Source: Alphaproteobacteria bacterium (GTDB lineage: Bacteria; Pseudomonadota; Alphaproteobacteria; Caulobacterales; Caulobacteraceae). Taken from it: DNA of 55,850 bases. A model generated the notes under the pieces. It was given only the letters and a program-made list of their open reading frames with translations, had not been told where the DNA came from and did not search any database. Shown here in pieces: positions 51,070 through 55,850 of the stretch (the stretch's first letter is position 1; every line of letters starts with the position of its first letter). The stretch covers positions 1 to 55,850 of the forward strand of contig JAHKAM010000062.1 in the NCBI GenBank assembly GCA_018826515.1, given 5' to 3'. Made by a program: the position numbers and the translations under genes.

Positions 51070-51666
51070 CTAGACGGCCGTCAGCTCGCCGGAGGCAATG
51101 CTGAATTTCCAGATCGAAAGGACGAGACGCCCGGATTTCTCGGCGTCCCGGATCCATGGGAAGGTCCTCAGATTGGTCCGGGACAGACGCAGTACGGCGT
51201 CCTCTATCGCCGCCTCGAACGCCTCGCCGGAGCCCTGTTCGGGCATCGGCCACATCACGGGTTCGGCGATGTCGACCCAGGGCCCCAGGAAGTCGGGGGC
51301 GTTTCGCAGCGGCCCGTGGATCATGGCGTGGATGCCGTCGCACCGGGCATGGCCGAGCACGACGATCCGTCGAACCTTCAGGATCTTGACGGCGTATTCG
51401 AGCGCTGCGCTGGTCCCGTGACATCCGCCGTCGGGGGCGTATTCCGGAACCAGCCCCGCCACATTGCGGATGACGAACAGTTCGCCGGGTTCGGCGTCGA
51501 ATATGGTCTGCGGATCGATCCGGGCGTCGGAACAGGCGATCACGGCCGTTCTCGGTCGCTGGCGCCGCCGGGCCAGGCGGGCGTAGCGCTGCGCCTGGAT
51601 CGGCCAGACCGAGGCCCGAAAGCGCCGGTAGCCCGCCATCAGCGCGTCATCCGGTCCCTGCGTCAC
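51070..51666 (-). CDS. Beta-class carbonic anhydrase
   Basis: Zinc enzyme interconverting CO2 and bicarbonate, 198 residues. The zinc ligands are Cys 45 in IACSDARID (with Asp 47 and Arg 49, the beta-class dyad), His 106 and Cys 109 in VLGHARCDG. The RNVAGLVPEY and GTSAALEYAV segments match the family. No signal peptide, so cytoplasmic. It lies between the two copies of the structured RNA element, with an SbtA-type bicarbonate transporter about 1.6 kb away, suggesting a shared role in bicarbonate supply. Confidence 0.93.
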   Translation of the reverse strand: MTQGPDDALMAGYRRFRASVWPIQAQRYARLARRRQRPRTAVIACSDARIDPQTIFDAEPGELFVIRNVAGLVPEYAPDGGCHGTSAALEYAVKILKVRRIVVLGHARCDGIHAMIHGPLRNAPDFLGPWVDIAEPVMWPMPEQGSGEAFEAAIEDAVLRLSRTNLRTFPWIRDAEKSGRLVLSIWKFSIASGELTAV

Positions 51667-51726
51667 GACAGCGCCGGGACGGTGTCTGCAGGCGCGTCTG
51701 ACAATCTGAACACGGCGCTTTCCCGC

Positions 51727-52083
51727 TCAGACGGTGATGTCGAAGGTGTGCCGGGTCGGCCGACGGGTAGAGGTGTCGTCCGTGATCGCTCCGACCGCCT
51801 CGACCGGCCGATCCGTCGGCGAACTACGGTGTCCGGCGACCCGGCAGGCCATCTGCGACAGCTGAACCGCCCCGGCGCGGCTGGCGGGGCTCGCGGGAGG
51901 GGCCACTCTCACGGCTGCGCTCCGTCGCGGGGGGCAGGCGAACGCCGGCCGAACCCCGGCTTTCCATCGCGGCCGGTCGACCCTGGTCGGTCCCAGGCGC
52001 GGCTTCGGGCTCCGTTCGCCGGAGTGCCCGTGCAGGCCCGGCGTCCTGCACGACGGGTTCGCTGTGAGGATGTCGCGTGGCAT
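51727..52083 (-). CDS. Hypothetical protein after structured leader copy 2 (uncertain start and frame)
   Basis: A 118-codon frame beginning MPRDILTANPSCR and ending RRPTRHTFDITV, with high GC at third positions that favours coding. The Shine-Dalgarno of leader copy 2 is 16 nt from this ATG but only 8 nt from an ATG at 52091, which opens a different 60-codon Arg-rich frame ending at 51909 with poorer codon use. Either a frameshift has split a gene or one of the two is real. It is proline/arginine-rich with no recognised domain. The rest of the stretch 51667-52275 shows no other gene. Confidence 0.35.
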   Translation of the reverse strand: MPRDILTANPSCRTPGLHGHSGERSPKPRLGPTRVDRPRWKAGVRPAFACPPRRSAAVRVAPPASPASRAGAVQLSQMACRVAGHRSSPTDRPVEAVGAITDDTSTRRPTRHTFDITV

Positions 52084-52098
52084 CGGTCCATGGTCCTG

Positions 52099-52202
52099 CT
52101 CCTCTGGTCTGAAGAGCGTGCCGGAGCCGAGGTTGGGGAAGCTGGCGCCGGGCACGCTCACAGTCCGACATCACGATCATGGAGATCGTCAGAGGGGCCC
52201 GG
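52099..52202 (-). ncRNA. Candidate structured RNA leader, copy 2
   Basis: Same layout as copy 1. P1: CCTCTG (minus, 52195-52190) with CAGAGG (52106-52101). P2: ACGATC / GATCGT (52173-52178, 52184-52189) with a 5-nt loop. P3: GAGCGTGCC / GGCACGCTC (52114-52122, 52151-52159), perfect, though its sequence differs from the P3 of copy 1. P1 ends 10 nt from the ATG at 52091, exactly as in copy 1. Confidence 0.55.
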
Positions 52203-52275
52203 GCCGTAGGGCGAAGATGCAGGCGACGCCGTCCTTTCGCCAATCAGAACTGATGATGCGCGCCATAATGCCCCC

Positions 52276-53145
52276 TCATGGGGCGACGGGCCCCCGCTCC
52301 AGCGCGCGAAGAACTTCCTGCGCGAGCAGTTCAGCAGGCCCTCCCGCCCCTCGCGCGGTGACCAGGGCAATTTCGCTGTCGCTGAGCGGCGGAAGCGGCT
52401 CACCGAGCACCGAGAGGTCGCGCGGGGCCATGGCGGCGGGCAGCACCCCAACGCCGAGGCCGGCGCGAAGGGCGGCCATCTGACCGGCGAGGCTGGGCGA
52501 GGTGAAGGATGCGCGAAAGGCGAGGCCGGCGTTCGCGAGCGCTCCGAGCGCCCGTTTGCGATAGATGTCCGGCGCGGGCGCGATGATCAGCGGCAACGGC
52601 GACGACTCGATGATCGAGGCGTCGAGCGCAACCCAGACCAGGGGCTCGGTCCAGACGCGAACGCCCAGTTCGGGGCCGACGGGTTCCCGCTTGATCAGCG
52701 CCAGGTCCAGCATGCCGCGCGACATCTGGTCGAGCAGGTTGGCGGTGTAGTCGCAGGTCACAGACAGCTTGATGCGGGGATGGCTGCGCGCGAACGCCCC
52801 CAGAATCCCGGGGAGATGCATCGTCGCGATATCCTCCGGCGCGCCGAACCGGACCTCCCCCTCCAGGTCCCCGTCCCCCAGGGTCGAAAGAATTTCATCG
52901 TTCAGCCGCAACAGTCGCCGGGCCTGCGGCAGCAGCGCCGCGCCCTCGGTCGTCAGACCGAAGCCCTTGCCGCCCCGATCGAACAAGGGTGAGCGCAACT
53001 GGTCCTCCAGCCGGCGGATCTGCAGGCTGACGGCCGGTTGGGTCCGGCCGAGCACGGCCGCCGTGCGGGTGAAACTGCCGGTTTCGACGACCGTCACGAA
53101 GGCCCGCAGCAGGTCGATGTCCAGATTGACCAGTCGATCAGCCAT
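52276..53145 (-). CDS. LysR-family regulator, probable regulator of the SbtA-type transporter
   Basis: A 289-residue LysR protein. The winged helix-turn-helix is LLRAFVTVVETGSFTRTAAV then LGRTQPAVSLQIRRLEDQLR (about 9-48), and the effector domain follows from about residue 90 (GEVRFGAPEDIATMHLPGIL). The ATG at 53145 (MADRLVNLDIDLLRAF) is preferred over open codons upstream that run into the divergent gene. It is divergent from the bicarbonate transporter with 97 nt between, the typical layout of a LysR regulator and its target. No convincing operator stands out. Confidence 0.88.
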   Translation of the reverse strand: MADRLVNLDIDLLRAFVTVVETGSFTRTAAVLGRTQPAVSLQIRRLEDQLRSPLFDRGGKGFGLTTEGAALLPQARRLLRLNDEILSTLGDGDLEGEVRFGAPEDIATMHLPGILGAFARSHPRIKLSVTCDYTANLLDQMSRGMLDLALIKREPVGPELGVRVWTEPLVWVALDASIIESSPLPLIIAPAPDIYRKRALGALANAGLAFRASFTSPSLAGQMAALRAGLGVGVLPAAMAPRDLSVLGEPLPPLSDSEIALVTARGAGGPAELLAQEVLRALERGPVAP

Positions 53146-53242
53146 GTCATTAGCATCCGTTATAGCCTGCATCACGCCAATAAACTGGATGCCCGCGCCG
53201 GTCGAGTTCACTCGGACCGACCTTCAGCGGACCGGTTGACGC

Positions 53243-54217
53243 ATGCCTGATTTTTCCACCAGCCTGGCGCTTCTGGCGTCGCCCGCCATACTGTTCTTCT
53301 TCGTCGGCGCGGCGGCCGCCTTCGCGCGCTCGGACCTGGCTATTCCCGAGCCGGTCGCCAAGGGTCTGTCCCTCTATCTGATGCTGTGCATCGGCTTCAA
53401 AGGCGGTGTGGAGGCGCGCGCCGCAGGGTTCAACGGGGATTTCCTTTCGGCGGGAGCGATCGGCATCGCACTCAGCGCCCTGATGCCGCTGGTCGCCTTC
53501 GTCATCCTGAAGCGCGTCCGCAGGCTCGACCGTCCGACCCTCTGCGCGCTGGCGGCGACCTACGGGTCCGTTTCGGTCGTGACCTTCGCCGCCGGCCAGC
53601 AGCATCTCGCCGCCCTCGGTCTGGCGTCGGGAGGGTATATGGCGGCCGTTCTGGCCCTGATGGAAACGCCCGCCATCCTGACGGCGCTCCTTCTGCTGAA
53701 CGGCGCGGGTCGCGGCGAGCCAGGGCGGCGAAGGGCGATCCTGAAGGAGGTGTTTGTCGGCGCGGCCTCGGTGATGCTCCTGGGCAGCTTCCTTGTCGGC
53801 CTGATCTCCGGCGAGGCAGGCATGACCCGACTGGACCTGTTCGTCGGGCCTCTGTTCCAGGGCGCCCTGTGCTTCTTCCTGCTCGACCTCGGCCTGGTCG
53901 CCGCCCGGCGGCTGATGGAAGGAGGCCGCAAACTGACGCCGGGTGTGATCGGATTTGCTCTCGGCTTTCCCTTGCTGTCGGCGGCCGTTGCGCTGGGTCT
54001 TGCCCAACTGGCCGGGCTGGATGCCGGCAACGCGGCGCTTCTGACCATTATGGCGGGGTCGGCGTCCTATATCGCCGTTCCTGCGGCCATGCGGCTGGCG
54101 GCCCCCGATGCGGACGCCGGTGTGTTCGTGACGGCGTCCCTGGCGATAACCTTTCCGTTCAATCTGACCGTCGGCATCGCTCTGTACACGGCTGCAGCGG
54201 TCTGGCTGTCGGCGTGA
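53243..54217 (+). CDS. SbtA-type sodium-dependent bicarbonate transporter
   Basis: Inner-membrane protein of 324 residues with about ten helices in two inverted halves. Landmarks are FFVGAAAAFARSDLAIPEPV, LYLMLCIGFKGGVEAR, AATYGSVSVVTFAAGQ (the first substrate/Na+ site helix) and MAGSASYIAVPAAMRLA (the matching helix of the second half), diagnostic of the SbtA family. Cyanobacterial SbtA is a high-affinity Na+/HCO3- symporter; heterotroph homologues are less studied. No SbtB (PII-like) partner gene is adjacent. Start ATG at 53243. Divergent from a LysR gene. Confidence 0.88.
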   Translation: MPDFSTSLALLASPAILFFFVGAAAAFARSDLAIPEPVAKGLSLYLMLCIGFKGGVEARAAGFNGDFLSAGAIGIALSALMPLVAFVILKRVRRLDRPTLCALAATYGSVSVVTFAAGQQHLAALGLASGGYMAAVLALMETPAILTALLLLNGAGRGEPGRRRAILKEVFVGAASVMLLGSFLVGLISGEAGMTRLDLFVGPLFQGALCFFLLDLGLVAARRLMEGGRKLTPGVIGFALGFPLLSAAVALGLAQLAGLDAGNAALLTIMAGSASYIAVPAAMRLAAPDADAGVFVTASLAITFPFNLTVGIALYTAAAVWLSA

Positions 54218-54303
54218 CATGCGCCCGGGGCGGATTTTCCGCCAATTGCGGCGACCCGGCCAGAAGGGATTGATCCCCAAGCTTCGCCATGCGTTCAGGG
54301 CGG

Positions 54304-55850
54304 ATGACAAAACCTTCCAAGCCCGCCGTCCTGTCCATCCGCAACGCCAAAATCGGCGATGTGACCGCCATCTCCGCCCTCGTGGCCAAGGTCTACAAGG
54401 ACATGCCGGCCTATACGCCGGGCATGCTGCGGGGCCAGATCGCGGCCTTTCCCGACGGCCAGTTCGTGGTCGAATACGCCGATGAGATCGTCGGCTACGC
54501 CGCCGGTTTCCGCATCGACGAGAAGACGGCCATGGCGCCGCACACCTGGACCCAGATCACCGGCGGCGGCTATGCCGCCCGGCATGATCCGGTCGGCGAC
54601 TGGTTCTACGGCATGGAGGTGTGCGTCGACCCGGACCGGCGACGGCTGCGCATCGGCCAGCGGCTGTACGACGCGCGGCGCGACCTGTGCGAGGCCGAGA
54701 ACCTGCGCGGCATCGTCTTCGGCGGGCGGATGCCGGGGCTGGCGCGGCGCAAGGCGGCCTATCCGGACGCCCGCGAATATCTGGACGCGGTCACGGCGAG
54801 GAAGCTGAACGATCCGGTGATCGGTTTCCACATGCGCGGCGGCTTCGAGCCGATCGGGGTGCTGGAGAACTATCTGACCTCGGACACGGCCTCGATGGGC
54901 CATGCGGCGCACATGGTCTGGCGCAACCCCTATTATACCGAGACGCACGGCCGGGGGGCGGCCTTCGCGGTCAAGGAGACCGTGCGGGTGGCGACGGTGC
55001 AGCTGCAGGCCCGCAAGGTCGCCAGTTTCGAGGAGTTCATCCACAACATCGAATATTTCGTCGATGTGACCTCGGACTATCGCTCGGACTTCGTGGTGTT
55101 TCCGGAGCTGTTCACCCTGCAGCTGCTGTCGCTGGAGTCCAAGAAGCTGACGCCGGTGGAGTCGATCGAGGCCCTGACCCGCTATACGCCTCGCTTCGTC
55201 GAGGCGATGCGCAAGATGGCGGTCGAGTACAATATCAACATCATCGGCGGCTCCCACCCGACCCAGACCGACGACGGCGACATCCAGAACGTCGCCTATG
55301 TGTTCCTGCGCGACGGCTCGGTGCACGAGCAGGAGAAAATCCACCCGACGCCGAACGAGCGCCACTGGTGGAACATCAAGGGCGGCGACCGGGTGCACGC
55401 CATCCCGACCGACTGCGGGCCGATCGGGGTGCTGATCTGCTATGACTCGGAGTTCCCGGAGCTGGCGCGGCGGCTGGTCGACGAGGGGGCGCGGCTGCTG
55501 TTCGTGCCGTTCTGCACCGACAACCGGCAGGGCTATCTGCGGGTGCGCTACTGCTCGCAGGCGCGGGCCATCGAGAACCAGTGCTACGTCATCCTGTCGG
55601 GCAATGTCGGCAATCTGCCGAACGTCGAGAACATGGACATCCAGTATGCGCAGTCGTGCATCCTGACGCCGTGCGACTTCCCGTTCGCGAGAGATGGCGT
55701 GGCGGCGGAGGCGTCGGAGAATGTGGAGACGGTGACCGTGGCGGACCTCGACCTGTCGGACCTGGCCTGGGCCAAGTCGCAGGGGACGGTGCGGAACCTG
55801 CGGGACCGGCGGTTCGACCTGTACACGGCCGTGTGGACGGACGGGGGCTG
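54304..55850 (+). CDS. Bifunctional GNAT acetyltransferase / carbon-nitrogen hydrolase (C-terminus cut by window edge)
   Basis: A fusion of an N-terminal GNAT domain (about 12-215) with a nitrilase-superfamily domain (about 225 onward). The hydrolase triad is visible: Glu in VVFPELF, Lys in EQEKIHPTPNE, and Cys in GVLICYDSEFPE. The GNAT part has the acetyl-CoA loop region VDPDRRRLRIGQRLYDAR, with RRxRIG in place of RGxGxG. This two-domain architecture is known in several bacterial groups but its substrate is not established. The ATG at 54304 is used; an ATG five codons upstream is also open. 515 codons are visible before the window ends; only the extreme C-terminus is probably missing. Confidence 0.87.
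   Translation, partial: MTKPSKPAVLSIRNAKIGDVTAISALVAKVYKDMPAYTPGMLRGQIAAFPDGQFVVEYADEIVGYAAGFRIDEKTAMAPHTWTQITGGGYAARHDPVGDWFYGMEVCVDPDRRRLRIGQRLYDARRDLCEAENLRGIVFGGRMPGLARRKAAYPDAREYLDAVTARKLNDPVIGFHMRGGFEPIGVLENYLTSDTASMGHAAHMVWRNPYYTETHGRGAAFAVKETVRVATVQLQARKVASFEEFIHNIEYFVDVTSDYRSDFVVFPELFTLQLLSLESKKLTPVESIEALTRYTPRFVEAMRKMAVEYNINIIGGSHPTQTDDGDIQNVAYVFLRDGSVHEQEKIHPTPNERHWWNIKGGDRVHAIPTDCGPIGVLICYDSEFPELARRLVDEGARLLFVPFCTDNRQGYLRVRYCSQARAIENQCYVILSGNVGNLPNVENMDIQYAQSCILTPCDFPFARDGVAAEASENVETVTVADLDLSDLAWAKSQGTVRNLRDRRFDLYTAVWTDGG

Noticed and set aside
52092..52275. A transposon end or MITE as the source of the duplicated 40-nt block
   Set aside because: Both copies are in the same orientation, no target-site duplication or transposase is seen, and the neighbouring hairpins covary, which a recent insertion would not show. 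It cannot be fully excluded.

Overview
The window looks like chromosomal DNA of a Caulobacteraceae bacterium, most likely Brevundimonas or a close relative. The evidence is very high GC with strong GC bias at third codon positions, a full-length CckA cell-cycle kinase, a Caulobacter-type TonB-dependent receptor, an alphaproteobacterial-style LexA site at recA, and many ATGA or CTAG gene overlaps. The genus call is inference. I saw no tRNA, rRNA, CRISPR array, intact insertion sequence or prophage.

Region 1 (about 1.5-18.3 kb) is a pectin/oligogalacturonate utilisation locus. It holds two secreted PL1-type pectate lyases, a large TonB-dependent receptor, a TRAP transporter (dctP-dctQ-dctM) in an operon with 2-keto-3-deoxygluconate kinase and a hydratase-like enzyme, an RpiB/LacB-type isomerase divergent from a KduD-type dehydrogenase, and a LacI-family regulator. 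Copies of the palindrome TGACACCGGTGTCA lie in all three divergent control regions and at two of them overlap a TTGACA -35 box, so the LacI protein probably controls the whole set. A two-domain KaiC-like ATPase and a hybrid histidine kinase sit inside this locus. A metabolite:H+ symporter (cut by the left edge) and a small secreted protein lie to its left.

Region 2 (18.3-21.9 kb) is a methionine operon, metX-metB-hom, led by a clear SAM-I (S-box) riboswitch. Region 3 (22-28.6 kb) is a tripartite RND efflux operon divergent from a TetR regulator, with twin GTCA-N8-TGAC operator sites between them. Region 4 (28.6-49 kb) is core genome: thioesterase, Fe-S uracil-DNA glycosylase, lipoprotein hydrolase, leucine dehydrogenase, cckA, two tandem DUF885 proteins, LysR regulator, serine hydrolase, thioredoxin-reductase-like flavoprotein, icd, two DUF2939 proteins, alaS, a DCC protein and recA.

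Region 5 (49-55.9 kb) has a Ca/Na antiporter, a small lipoprotein, a beta-carbonic anhydrase, a LysR regulator divergent from an SbtA-type bicarbonate transporter, and a GNAT-nitrilase fusion cut by the right edge. The most unusual signal is here. Two copies of the same candidate structured RNA leader flank the carbonic anhydrase gene on the minus strand. They share a 40-nt block (36 identical, all four differences in a hairpin loop), a second hairpin whose arms differ completely in sequence but pair perfectly in both copies, and a closing stem that buries a Shine-Dalgarno sequence at the same distance from an ATG.
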